Below, piece after piece: positions 43,531-53,807 of a stretch of DNA of 64,000 nt (the stretch's first letter is position 1; every line of letters begins with the position of its first letter). Both the position numbers and the translations under genes were made by a program. The stretch lies in assembly GCA_023334545.1 (NCBI GenBank), contig JAADVB010000028.1, forward strand, positions 46,957 through 110,956, written 5' to 3'. The stretch comes from Salisapilia sapeloensis. Its lineage: Eukaryota > Oomycota > Peronosporomycetes > Peronosporales > Salisapiliaceae. The notes beneath the pieces are model-generated. The model was not told the origin of the DNA. It saw only the letters and a program-made list of their open reading frames with translations, and ran no database searches.

Positions 43531-46251
43531 TTATTCTTTTCCAAAGACCTGTTCAAAGATATCTTGCGTTTGCTGGGCATTGCGCTTGGACATGCCGACA
43601 GCAGTGGATGGTAGACTCGGTCGACCGACGTACTGAAGAGGAAGCTTCTTGGGCAAGACGTGGTCGAGATGTGCCTTGGCATAACTCCACGCGCCTTGGT
43701 TCATCGGTTCTTCCTGGACCCACAAGACTTCCTTGGCTTTCCCATACGCTTGCATGGCTTCTTGCACCTGTTTAAGAGGGAATGGCGACAGCTCTTCTAT
43801 ACGTACAATCGCCGTTTCTTCCGGATGCGCACTTCGTTGACGGTTCTCTCTCGCTAGTTCGTAGTAGAATTTACCAGAGCACAATATGACTCGCTTGACC
43901 TTGTTCTCCGCTTGGACGTTTGGATCCATGAGAAGAGGTTGGAAAGTCGATCCGACGTCCATGTCTTCCATCGGGGACACAGCTTCATTCAGACGTAGCA
44001 TCGTCTTAGGTCCAATGACAACTAACGGTTTACGATAGTCGCGATGCTGTTGTCGTCGTAAGAGATGGAAGTAGTTTGCAGGCGTCGTGACATGGGCGAC
44101 AATCATGTTCGGATTGAACTCAAAGAGATCTCCCGAGCCCGTTGGACGCAAGGCTGGTGAATTGACCATCTGCAAAAAGCGTTCGGGACGAGCACTGGAA
44201 TGATCAGGGCCCACACCGTCGTATCCGTGAGGAAGTAAAAGCACAAGTCCAGATTGACGCATCCATTTGGTTTCTCCTGACGCTAAGAACTGGTCAATGA
44301 CGATTTGAGCTCCGTTGGCAAAGTCACCAAACTGCGCTTCCCACAGCACCAAGTTCTTCGGATCTTCCCATGAGTACCCGTACTCAAAGCCCATGACCGC
44401 TAGTTCCGACAAGTGACTGTTGATCACGTCGAAGCGAGCTTGACTTGAGGACAAATGACGTAGTGGGAAGTACATGTCGTTCGTGTTTTGGTCCGTAAAG
44501 GCTGCATGGCGTTGACTGAAGGTACCACGTCGGCAGTCCTGACCAGAAAGACGGACGGATGTGCCTTCTGAAAGGAGAGATCCAAACGCCATGGCTTCAG
44601 CAGTTGCCCAATCCACCTGGATGTTATCCTCTGCTAGCATTTTCTTCCGAGCGTCAATGTGCGATCGTTGGAGTCGAGGATGCACTTTGAAAGTGTCTGG
44701 AATCGTAACACTTTCCACTCCGATATCAACTAACTTCTTCAGATCTACACCAGTATCTGGTTGCTTGTACAAATCCGTCGCAGATGGAGCAGACATGGTA
44801 CTCCACTTTTTCTCAAACGCGTCAGGAGATGTCGGTTCAAACTCTTTCGACGTCTGGAGTTCCTTTTCTAAATGGCTCTTTAACGAATCCACTAGCTGTT
44901 GTGTCTTATTCTCCGTCGTCAAGTTCCTTTCCGCCAACGTCTTCATAAACGTTTGTGGGAAACGACCTGCTTGGTCGACATTCGCATACATCTTTGGTTG
45001 CGTGAAACGAGGTTCATCCACTTCGTTATGACCGTGCCGACGGTAAGTCACGAGATCAATCACTACGTCTTTATGGAAACGTTGGCGATAGGCCATGGCG
45101 AGTCGACACGTCTGGATCACGTGTTCAATCGACTCGCCATTGACGTGGAAGACTGGAATGCCGAGACCCTTTGCAACGTCCGAAGCATAACCGGATGAAC
45201 GTGCGTCTGGGTACGTCGTCGTGAAACCAACTTGGTTGTTCACGATCAAACGGATCGAACCGTTCGTGGTAAAGTCCGGAAGTTGGGCCAAGGATAAGGA
45301 TTCAGGCACACATCCTTGGCCGGCAAACGCAGCATCACCGTGGATCGTCAGTGCCATGGCATCTCCACCAGCGTCGGTCTTGGCACGAGCCTTTCCGGCC
45401 GCCACGGCACTGATGATCTCGAGGTGAGAGGGATTATGAAGTAACGAAACGTGAACAGAAGAACCGCTGTAGTGTTTATCCACGGACTGCGCAATGTGGG
45501 AAGACACGTCGTCCAAGTGATCTTCCGTCATGTCTTTCGGGAACTCGGACATAGACTGGATCTTACGCAGCATCTTGTGCGCAGGATACTCTAGTAGTCC
45601 AGACAAGAGTGCGAGACGGCCACGATGGGGCATGCCGATGATCACGTCGGATACTTGAGTACTTGCGGCAGATTGCAAGACGGCGTTGACTGCCGGTAGC
45701 ATGGATTCTGCACCTTCGCCAGAGTACCGTTTGAAAGACGGGAACTTGGTCGCGAGGAACGTCTCTAAGGTGTCTGCCATAAGCATCGAGGTGCCAGCAT
45801 TGCGCAATTCCGACGGCGAGACCGGGAACTTGTCGTTCAAGGACTCGACATTAGATGCCAACCATTGCTTTTCCTCTTCCGAAGATAGATGCTCGAACTC
45901 AAAGCCGATTTGACTGCAGTAGGCAGCATGCAGATGCTCATAGAGCTCTTTCCCTGTCGAGCCAGAGTCGAGTTGCATTTCAAGCAAAGGTGCATAGTTG
46001 GATGAGTGGAGCTCTGGGATGGACGGGATGGTTTTCAACTTGAGCGGATCCGTATCGGCTTGGAGATGTCCGTGCTGACGGAATGCCTTTGCCATCGTAT
46101 TGGCTGCGAGCGATTCCAACGATGTTGATGAGGATGAAAAGGCTCGAGACGGAGAGACAGCATGCCGACCAAGCAAGTGGCTGGACTCAAAGCCTTTAGC
46201 CGCTAGCACTCGGGCTGTGTCGCGTGATACGTGGTGACGTAGTGCCAGCAT
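43531..46251 (-). CDS. DHTKD1: 2-oxoadipate/2-oxoacid dehydrogenase E1, DHTKD1 type
   Basis: Single exon, 906 aa, near the 919 aa of human DHTKD1 and shorter than OGDH (about 1,020). The first 45 residues are a mitochondrial-type presequence (basic, Ser-rich, few acids). GMPHRGRLALLSGLLEYPAH, LLHNPSHLEIISAVAAGKAR, HGDAAFAGQG and IRLIVNNQVGFTT form the thiamine-diphosphate site and follow the DHTKD1 rather than the OGDH wording. The C-terminal half has LLLPHGYDGVGPDHSSARPERFLQ. The enzyme decarboxylates 2-oxoadipate from lysine and tryptophan breakdown and feeds the E2/E3 of the OGDH complex. Its stop is 31 bp from the convergent MEMO1 stop. Confidence 0.93.
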   Translation of the reverse strand: MLALRHHVSRDTARVLAAKGFESSHLLGRHAVSPSRAFSSSSTSLESLAANTMAKAFRQHGHLQADTDPLKLKTIPSIPELHSSNYAPLLEMQLDSGSTGKELYEHLHAAYCSQIGFEFEHLSSEEEKQWLASNVESLNDKFPVSPSELRNAGTSMLMADTLETFLATKFPSFKRYSGEGAESMLPAVNAVLQSAASTQVSDVIIGMPHRGRLALLSGLLEYPAHKMLRKIQSMSEFPKDMTEDHLDDVSSHIAQSVDKHYSGSSVHVSLLHNPSHLEIISAVAAGKARAKTDAGGDAMALTIHGDAAFAGQGCVPESLSLAQLPDFTTNGSIRLIVNNQVGFTTTYPDARSSGYASDVAKGLGIPVFHVNGESIEHVIQTCRLAMAYRQRFHKDVVIDLVTYRRHGHNEVDEPRFTQPKMYANVDQAGRFPQTFMKTLAERNLTTENKTQQLVDSLKSHLEKELQTSKEFEPTSPDAFEKKWSTMSAPSATDLYKQPDTGVDLKKLVDIGVESVTIPDTFKVHPRLQRSHIDARKKMLAEDNIQVDWATAEAMAFGSLLSEGTSVRLSGQDCRRGTFSQRHAAFTDQNTNDMYFPLRHLSSSQARFDVINSHLSELAVMGFEYGYSWEDPKNLVLWEAQFGDFANGAQIVIDQFLASGETKWMRQSGLVLLLPHGYDGVGPDHSSARPERFLQMVNSPALRPTGSGDLFEFNPNMIVAHVTTPANYFHLLRRQQHRDYRKPLVVIGPKTMLRLNEAVSPMEDMDVGSTFQPLLMDPNVQAENKVKRVILCSGKFYYELARENRQRSAHPEETAIVRIEELSPFPLKQVQEAMQAYGKAKEVLWVQEEPMNQGAWSYAKAHLDHVLPKKLPLQYVGRPSLPSTAVGMSKRNAQQTQDIFEQVFGKE

Positions 46252-46448
46252 GTCGACTCAGATTCTAAAATGATCTCTTTACGGTATTTCAAGGTGCGAA
46301 TGGTGTCTAAATCGTATGAATTGTATTAATTCGTCTGTAAAATGGACTCAACTTCAAGGTCATCCTATCATAGAGTTGGAAGGCAAAGATACTTGTAGTC
46401 ATCGTGAAGCGTATGCGCAAGTAGATAGATCAAATTAGAGCTGTTTGT

Positions 46449-47162
46449 TTAAATTGTATCAACCCGATTCAAGTCCTGAACTTGGATGCTGTCTTCAGTT
46501 TCGTGGTAGCGTAGCTGGCGAGTTGTATTGTTCATAGTGGTATTATCAGATGCTGAGATGCTGAAGCAGCAACTTGGAAGGGTATCGCTGCTTTCGGAGC
46601 AACATCCTTCGGGATTCTCGCAACATTCTAGTCCATCACATTGGGGGTTGTCTCCACATACGTTGGGTACCGGTTGGAAGCAACACTCGAGCGGATCGTC
46701 ATCCATACAGCAACCGTCGTCGTCGTAACAACAGTCCAGTCCGGAGCAACCAGGGTAGTTCCAGCATGTATCGAATGGTAGCTCATGGCAGCAGTCCAAG
46801 GGTGAATCTCCCAAGCAGCATCCACCTTCTTCATAGCAGCAGTCCAAGCCATCGCAAGCTGGGTACCGCACGCACATATTTTGAAAGGACATGGAACAGC
46901 AGTCTAGTGGGCTATCACCTGAGCAACACCCTTCTTCGGACCCACAGCAATCTAATCCAGAGCACATAGGGTACGCTACACACATATCGATCGATGTATT
47001 GCTCGTGCAGCAGTCGTGCACGTCTTCTCCAGAGCAGCACCCACCTTCCGAGTCACAACATTCAAGACCGACGCATTCTAGATTACCACCACAAGTGTCG
47101 TCGCTTAAGACGAATGTTGTGGTTGATAGTAGCGTAAAGACACTGACGAAAAAGGTGCGCAT
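46449..47162 (-). CDS. Secreted cysteine-rich protein with five 36-aa repeats
   Basis: Single exon, 237 aa. A signal peptide (MRTFFVSVFTLLSTTTFVLS) precedes five tandem units of 36-37 aa covering about residues 28-205. The unit is C-x-G-L-[DE]-C-C-x4-G-C-C, then a [DE]-C-C pair about eight residues on, a single Cys, and Y/N-P at the unit border, i.e. eight cysteines per full unit, mostly as CC pairs. Acidic residues dominate the loops. A Thr/Asn-rich tail with NNTT sequons follows. The even, high cysteine content suggests a disulphide-stacked extracellular rod. I recognise no named family; secreted effector, wall protein or metal binder are all possible. Confidence 0.82.
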   Translation of the reverse strand: MRTFFVSVFTLLSTTTFVLSDDTCGGNLECVGLECCDSEGGCCSGEDVHDCCTSNTSIDMCVAYPMCSGLDCCGSEEGCCSGDSPLDCCSMSFQNMCVRYPACDGLDCCYEEGGCCLGDSPLDCCHELPFDTCWNYPGCSGLDCCYDDDGCCMDDDPLECCFQPVPNVCGDNPQCDGLECCENPEGCCSESSDTLPSCCFSISASDNTTMNNTTRQLRYHETEDSIQVQDLNRVDTI

Positions 47163-48456
47163 GACGGATAGTTGGCTACAGAAGAGTACTGCAACTTGGC
47201 TAGTAGAATTGAGAATGAAATACCAAAGACATGTACTTGAGTAAACGCTACCTCATTCCTGCTTTATTCCATGTTGCGATTGTGGTGAAACTAAGAGAAT
47301 TACTTGCTATTCCTTAGTGGAGGGTCGCAAACTGAGAAGTCTCTCCATGCTTATAAGTCATGATTGCATGAAGCGTCAGTGTCTCTTCATACACGTCTCT
47401 ACTAAAATAAGTTTTAGATTGCTCGCAAGTAGTCGCTGTCCTCTCTTTTTTATTGGGTGCGTGAAGATATCATTATGTAGCCGGATTTGCGCTTGAACCT
47501 TGCGAACGGTCACTTTGGCGAAATTGGCCACGTCAGAAGATGTGGTGCTGTATTTGCATGATGTCATCGTCCTACCACCCACAATGTAAAAGGTGACAGC
47601 CAATTCCTCTTCCACAAATTTGACACGATCTCGGGAGTGAAGATATATCAGGCTGACTCCAAGTTACCACATGGATGGGTGTGAGTACCACGCAATGGAT
47701 GCAGCGTTAACTTAGATTTCAACGATGGATGATACGTTTACGAGAGTTGAACAAGAGTAGCTGCTCAATCAGATATGTAGCTCTCGAGCTCATGATATAC
47801 CTAAGCTCACCGAAGATACGAAAGGATACATTTTTCGGAAGCATGATTTATGTGTTTGGCTAATAGGAAGCAAGAAGTATCTGTATTTGCATACTGACAT
47901 GGCAGTAGCACGTTCAAGACTTTCGAGAAAAGAATGGAACGAGAAGCGAGGAAGTGACAGCTACTAAGATACTCGAGAATAAAAGCTTTGCATGCACGAC
48001 TATAGTAGCAATAAAACGGCGGTGCATCGAGGAAATCAGATCTAGACACTAGAATAAAGAGGGTGATAGGTGCATTGCTCTTCAAGTAGTATCTTCAGTG
48101 AGACCCTATACATAAAGTACGGTCACATCCATATCCACGACCCTACAAGAAATCATCCATGAACTTGTTTTCTCAAGAGCAGATCGCCGTCTATAACCCA
48201 ATCCGACCTTGTATGAAATCTCAAGGACAGTAAAGATCATTTTAACATCCTTGCAATCCTCCTAAATACCACAAATGACGCCATCCTCCTCCATGTTTCC
48301 TATGGCAAGACCAGTGGAAGTCGACATCCAATTGAGACAATCGGACAGCATACGAAAAATTAGAGTGAAAATTTCATTCCTCCTCAGAAGAAGCAATATT
48401 TCGGACCAACTTCAAGCTCCATCATTTTGACCACAAACGAGAATCGAATTGCGATC
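47163..48456. other. Intergenic region
   Basis: About 1.3 kb. A minus-strand frame at 47376-47650 (KFVEEELAVTFYIVGGRT... with charged residues) looks partly protein-like, but has no good start or splice partner. Another at 47807-48085 has unlikely composition. No gene is called. Confidence 0.4.
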
Positions 48457-49665
48457 ATGTCGACCATTCCACGCATCCTACGACAGCAAGCACGTACCAC
48501 TGGTCGTGCAGCTAGTACGCTCACCAGAAACACGACCTCATCCGTCACTCGTTCTACCAACCTCCAAAAGCACGAGGTTGCGCTTTCGCTTTCGTCCGTG
48601 AAGAATACCGTTCGATCCAACTGGTCGAGCGTGCGTCATGCTTCCACGACTGACAAGAGCGGATCGGAAGACACTCCGTTCGTGAATCCTGAAACTCTGA
48701 TTCTGGAAGGAGCTCTGAATCACGTCTCCACTCATGGGTACGTCTTGTGCTTTAGTTTGAATAGTACTGGATAGTCATGATGGAAAGTTAGATGGTCGAA
48801 AGAAGCGTTGGCAGAAGGAGCCAAGGCGGCTGGATACCCTTCTATTGCACACGGAATGCTTCCTCGTGGAGAAATTGAACTTGTCGATTACTTTATGGAC
48901 AAGTGCAAGGATAAACTACGCGACACGTTGACCATTAACGCGCCAGCTCTTCAGGACATGACAGTCGCCGACCGTCTCAAGTTCGGTGTCCGCACGAGAC
49001 TTGAGATGATTGAGCCAGTCCTGTCGACGTGGCCACAGGCGATGGCTCTTGGAGCAATGCCTCAAAACGCGTCGACGACAATGCACAAACTAGCTCTTCT
49101 CGTGGATGAGATCTGGTACTACGCCGGAGACAAGTCCATGGACATGTCGTGGTACACGAAGCGAGCGGTTTTGACGGCCATCTACGCCTCCACGGAGCTA
49201 CACATGCTGTCGGATTCGTCTCCTGCATTCGAAGAGACGTGGAAGTTCCTGGACCGACGTGTCGAAGAGACCATTCAACTCGGTGAAACACCTCAGAACG
49301 TAAGGCAATCCTACTAGTAATCCTATAGAAGCAATAGATATAATATGTGAGGGTAGATGCAAGATGTGGCGTCCATGGTGGGACTTGGTATCCAATCCAT
49401 GGTGTCTGGTGTGACGTCCTTAGCCGGTCCAGTGGGTCAACAAGTGGTGAACAATTCGCCTTTGGCCAATATGCCGAATCCGATCGCTGCCATGAGCGAT
49501 TCGGTGCCGACATCTGTAAACATGCCGTCGAATCCGTTCGCAGAGCAGACGTCGAGTCCACCTCCGCCACCATTCGAGTCTGGTGCTAAGCTCGAGTCCA
49601 AGGATTTGAAGGAAATTGATGAAGAATTGGAAAAACTCGGTGGAGCTGATGCCACGCGCAAGTAA
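48457..49665 (+). CDS. COQ9: Ubiquinone biosynthesis protein COQ9
   Basis: Model join(48457..48737, 48792..49299, 49357..49665), 365 aa. The first 65 residues are basic, Ser/Thr/Arg-rich and acid-poor, as in a mitochondrial presequence. The TetR-like COQ9 core follows: ALNHVSTHGWSKEALAEGAK, then the helices with WPQAMALGAMPQNA and DEIWYYAGDKSMDMSWYTKR, the lipid-binding end of the fold. COQ9 presents lipid substrates to COQ7 in coenzyme Q synthesis. The C-terminal 100 residues (third exon) are Pro/Ser/Asn-rich and not typical of the family. The stop lies 12 bp from the convergent MORN gene. Confidence 0.93.
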
Positions 49666-49677
49666 ATAAAGAGCTCT

Positions 49678-51291
49678 TTATTCATCCGCTTCCCCTTCTT
49701 CGCTCTCGTCGTCTTCTTCCACTTCTTCACTCTCTTCTTTCGTACGCTCGAGGAACTTGCGCTTCGCTTCTGCCTGGGCCTCCTTCTTCTCTTTCCTCGC
49801 ACGTTTCAAGCCTTCGATCCTGTCCCCTTCCTCCTGTTCTTCTCTATCTGCTTCTGCTTCTCTATCTGCTTCCATCAGGTCGAGCACACGCAGGTCGTCA
49901 CGGACACGTAGTAAGCTTCTTAATCGAGACTCTTGCGCCCATTCCTGACTTCGCTGCTCCTCTTTCACCATTCGTACTGCCTCTCCTAGTAGACACGGCT
50001 GCCAATCCGTTCGAAGGACTGGACGCTGTCGAGGGAGGTAGAGCGTACCTCGACCACAGATACGATTGCAACGCCATTGACCAGTGTATCTAAAACCTAG
50101 CGCACTGCTTTCCGTACCATGTCCATGCTTTTCATCATCATAGAACTCTCCTTCGTACGTAGAACCAGAGTCGAGGTAGAAGAGTTTGCCATGGCCACAG
50201 CGTTGGCCGTCGATAAAGTTGCCTTCGTACTTGAAGCAAGGAGCGTCGGACCTCTCTAGGATACCAAAGCCATGGTACTTGCCACGTACGAGATCGCCAG
50301 TATACTTGACGCCATTCGGATACGTGGCTGTACCAGCACCATCGGGAAGACTACGTTTCCACTCACCTCGGTACGTACCCGAGTCAGCGAATGTATAGAC
50401 ACCGATGGAGCCATGCATATCGCCAGTCTTCCATCGACCTTGATACGTGACGTATTCATGCTTGCCTCGACTTTCGAGAGAGCCTCGGATGGCAGGAGCT
50501 AAACCTGGCGGAGCTTGCATGGACGTAGGAATTTCAGGTATGATTTCTAGTTTATCCACTGCAGCAGCTATTTCATTATCATCGACGTGGTCGAGTAACT
50601 CGCGATTAGCATAGGATTCTCGTCGACGATCATCTCGAGACGGCTTTATAACGAACGAGACATCTCGAAAGGCTCGACGTAGCATCTTTTGGTTCCATTC
50701 GCGAGGTAGTACTCGATTTGAAGATGAGCTTTGCATTGTTTCTTGTAAGATCTCGTATTCAGCTTGATGCTCACGCATTCGCTCTTCGAGCGTCGATAGT
50801 TGCTCTGGTAAAGCAAAGAAAGTGTCTTCGATACTTTGGAAGAGCACGAGACTCCATCTACCTAGCGGTAACTTATCGGATTTATAAAACCAAGGAGCGA
50901 ATCGAGCGTGGACTTCTGGAAGTCCGATTCGACGCAGCATTTTGTAGTAGAATAAACTGCGGGCATCTTCCCCACGGAAACGCTATAGGCATACTTTACT
51001 ATTCGATATACTGTCTACGGTAATGCAAAAACAAACTCGTCTATAGGCAGGAAGCACCTTTTGTTCTTTACGTAGCAAAGTCTCAATTTGCTTCATCAAC
51101 TATGTCAAGCATTACATGTACAAGTTCAGATTGGTGGGATAGAAGGTCAGCATGCAAAGTACGAGTGTAAGCTGTTGAGTGGATTTTTGACGTTTCTCAT
51201 GGCTCTCTACCAGGAGATCCTGGATAAAGCGCTGACGTGCTTCATCCGGACTCTCCTTCGTGCGCCTCGAGTGCACGAGCGACATGCTCAT
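49678..51291 (-). CDS. MORN-repeat protein with coiled-coil N-terminus
   Basis: Model join(49678..50982, 51037..51099, 51163..51291), 498 aa. The long exon's frame is open upstream of its first ATG (50940) to a good acceptor. Adding two exons gives MSMSLVHSRRTKESPDEARQ and FRGEDARSLFYYKMLRRIGL, so the longer model is preferred. Residues about 215-355 hold six MORN repeats (YQGRWKTGDMHGSIGVYTF, YRGEWKRSLPDGAGTATYPN, YTGDLVRGKYHGFGIL and so on). The last 80 residues are a charged helix ending in an acidic tail. MORN arrays bind membranes or act as scaffolds in cilia and cell division of protists. Confidence 0.88.
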
Positions 51292-52549
51292 TTAAAATAG
51301 TTTTGTCGACGGTTTCTATGGTCACGAGCACACGGAAAGTGGCACTTGCAACCTCAAACTACCTTCCTTATTGTCGCAAGTAGCTAGATCGAGTAGCAAT
51401 CGAGCTCGTTGTCACAGAGGATGACAAGAACGTCGAGCGAACTTGCAAATATACACGAACACATATAAAACAGATATCTCTCAGCTGAAATTGAATACAA
51501 GGTTGTCAACATCGTCACTAGAACGGTATGCTGAATTAGCATGAAATGTTTGGTGCATCCTAGAGACAAGTGTGGATCAGCATCCCAATTCGAAAATGAA
51601 GTGTATTCTGATGCGAAAAGAAAATGACTGGTGTAGAATGCGCGTAGTCCGTTGAAGTGCAAATATCGGCACACAGAACTTCGAAGCTTACCTCGCTATC
51701 ACAGAATTGATGAACGTTACATGTTGCATCTAGAATGTCCCAAGGAAGCTGCTTCTCGTTTGCTGGCAACTTTCCGCCCGAGGTACATGCTACTTGCGGC
51801 AGGTGCGAATGTTTGTCTTTTCAAGATCGAGTTGCGACACGATGACCCAGATGATGTTATCTTTAAACCGAATGCCATGCAAAATTGCTACTCTTGTGTG
51901 GATCGCAACAATGGCACACGGACCATGTTTCCTTGCTTTTTTCCATCTTGAAGGTGCTCTTGGATTTAAATGTAGAAGGAAAAGAAACCTTTGCGTATCC
52001 GAAAGAATCGAAAGGGGTAGCATGCATTGCACATGCTGGCGTACTCGCTTCATCCGAGCTTCAATGTCCGTCCTTCCTGTACATTTTCTACCTCGACCAA
52101 GCTCACCTGTATGACGACAACGGCAAAGAGAAAGACAGTGGCCGTCGCCAGCATATCCATAGTCTCGTCAGTAGAAGAGCCTGCTTTCCTTTCCGTGTTC
52201 TCAGACGCAACGTCGCCTTTTTCTCTTGGTGCCAGTATGCAGCCCTGACCCTTTGTCCAAGTGTATTTTTTGTTGGGTTGTTTTCCGTTCGACGTCATTC
52301 CCAAATTTGCCCTCGGAAGACGAAGAGTCGGTCACGCAGCAACGCTTGAACTCGGCACCAGAAGTACGACTTTTCGAGCTTAAGAAAAAAGTATAAACGA
52401 GTCTGTCCACCTACACACGCTGTTCGACATCCTCCTCCTCCTCGTGTCTATTTATACCCAACTCAATACATCAGGACGAGCAGCAAGTGGTCCGTCACCG
52501 AAAGTCCGCCACTTGAAAGTACACTTGCAACGTAACACGTAATCAGCGC
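51292..52549. other. Divergent intergenic region MORN gene / PP2C
   Basis: About 1.26 kb. On the minus strand from ATG 52298 there is a frame of about 83 codons whose end is a single hydrophobic helix (MDMLATATVFLFAVVVIQ). It could be a small membrane protein, with a possible donor at the end of that helix. Support is weak. TATA-like sequence (TATTTATACC) lies near 52448-52457, about 95 bp before the PP2C start. Confidence 0.35.
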
Positions 52550-53707
52550 ATGGGGTGCCACCAATCAACACAAATCAACTACGTCATGAATCCATCCCAA
52601 TGCGCGATGAAAGAAGGAAAAGCGCGCGCCAGCCTCAGTCAAATCGTCCAGTCCAACCGTCCGGACCAAGCAAAGCCAGCATGCTCCAAAGGTCATCGAG
52701 ACGTCTTTAGTATTTTCGCCGACCATGGCATGGCCGTCGAGTCTCGAGATGCGGCATCACCAGTTAGTCCCGTTGGCAGTGCCTTCTCCAATGCCACCAC
52801 GGCCAGTGATTCCGAACGAGCATTAGTGCATTGCCCCATCAACCAGCATCTGGCTGGGCTACAAGTAAGCTATGGCGCATACTCCGACCAAGGTTCTCGG
52901 AGACAAAACGAAGACAGACAAGTATGCACGACACAAGTCATCGATAATGACACAGTCGCATACTTTGGCCTATACGACGGTCACGGCGGCTCTCAAGTTG
53001 CCGAGTATCTGTCCCAATCGCTTCATCAAAACATATTTTACAACATGCAGCAATCGACCAACGTTTCCGATAGCCTTCGAATCGCTTATCAAGACACAGA
53101 TGAAGACATACTGAAGCAAAGACTAGTCAGCGGTGCCACGGCCGTTTCACTTGTTATAAAAGGAAACGCCATCCATGTGGCTTGTGTAGGCGACTCCCAA
53201 GTCATTCGAAGTCGAAACGGACGTGCAGAGAGCCTATGTCAAATGCACACGCCGTCGGAACAGAGTGAACGAGAACGCATCGTCGCTGCTCGAGGTCAGA
53301 TATCGGACGGTAGGATATTTGGTCTTCTGGGTGTCTCTCGAGCCTTCGGTGACGCCGACTTCAAGACGGGTCGCGGCGAATTCAAAGATCGGTTTAACGG
53401 TGACCTCGTGTCCTCCATCCCGGACATTGCCCAGGTAGAGCTAAGCCACGAAGATGACTTTTACGTCCTCGGTTGCGACGGTCTATTTGACGTCATGCCA
53501 CCGCAGCAAGTGGCTGACTTTGTCCGGAATAAACTGTCCTTGCACGGTGACGTCCAACACGCATGTGAAGAGCTAGTGTCGTATGCCATCGGCATTGGCA
53601 GTTTGGACAACGTCACGGCCATCGTCGTGTGCGTGAACCAGGATAGCTCCACCGATACGGGCCACGCTTCGTCTCCTGAAAGCTGCGAGCAGGACAGATC
53701 GTCCTAA
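52550..53707 (+). CDS. PP2C-type Ser/Thr phosphatase, N-myristoylation candidate
   Basis: Single exon, 385 aa. It starts MGCHQS, a consensus for N-myristoylation with a Cys for palmitoylation, which suggests membrane anchoring. A Ser-rich linker of about 100 aa precedes the PP2C fold. The fold has GSRRQNEDRQ, FGLYDGHGGSQVAEYL, ACVGDSQVIRS, VSRAFGDADFK, VLGCDGLFDVM and DNVTAIVV. The metal-binding acids (E/D of NED, D of DGHGG, D of GCDG, D of DNVT) are all present, so it should be an active Mg/Mn phosphatase. Confidence 0.95.
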   Translation: MGCHQSTQINYVMNPSQCAMKEGKARASLSQIVQSNRPDQAKPACSKGHRDVFSIFADHGMAVESRDAASPVSPVGSAFSNATTASDSERALVHCPINQHLAGLQVSYGAYSDQGSRRQNEDRQVCTTQVIDNDTVAYFGLYDGHGGSQVAEYLSQSLHQNIFYNMQQSTNVSDSLRIAYQDTDEDILKQRLVSGATAVSLVIKGNAIHVACVGDSQVIRSRNGRAESLCQMHTPSEQSERERIVAARGQISDGRIFGLLGVSRAFGDADFKTGRGEFKDRFNGDLVSSIPDIAQVELSHEDDFYVLGCDGLFDVMPPQQVADFVRNKLSLHGDVQHACEELVSYAIGIGSLDNVTAIVVCVNQDSSTDTGHASSPESCEQDRSS

Positions 53708-53807
53708 AGGGGACTGTTAGATGTACTAGATTGTAGTTGCATATCGTTTTTCCATGATGCATTCGCGTATGAATAAACTAAGGTATATCGCTTCTGAATG
53801 GGACCAA

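Noticed and set aside
51652-51951. Plus-strand frame in the MORN/PP2C gap
   Set aside because: It begins with TTG, has no family resemblance and no splice context.
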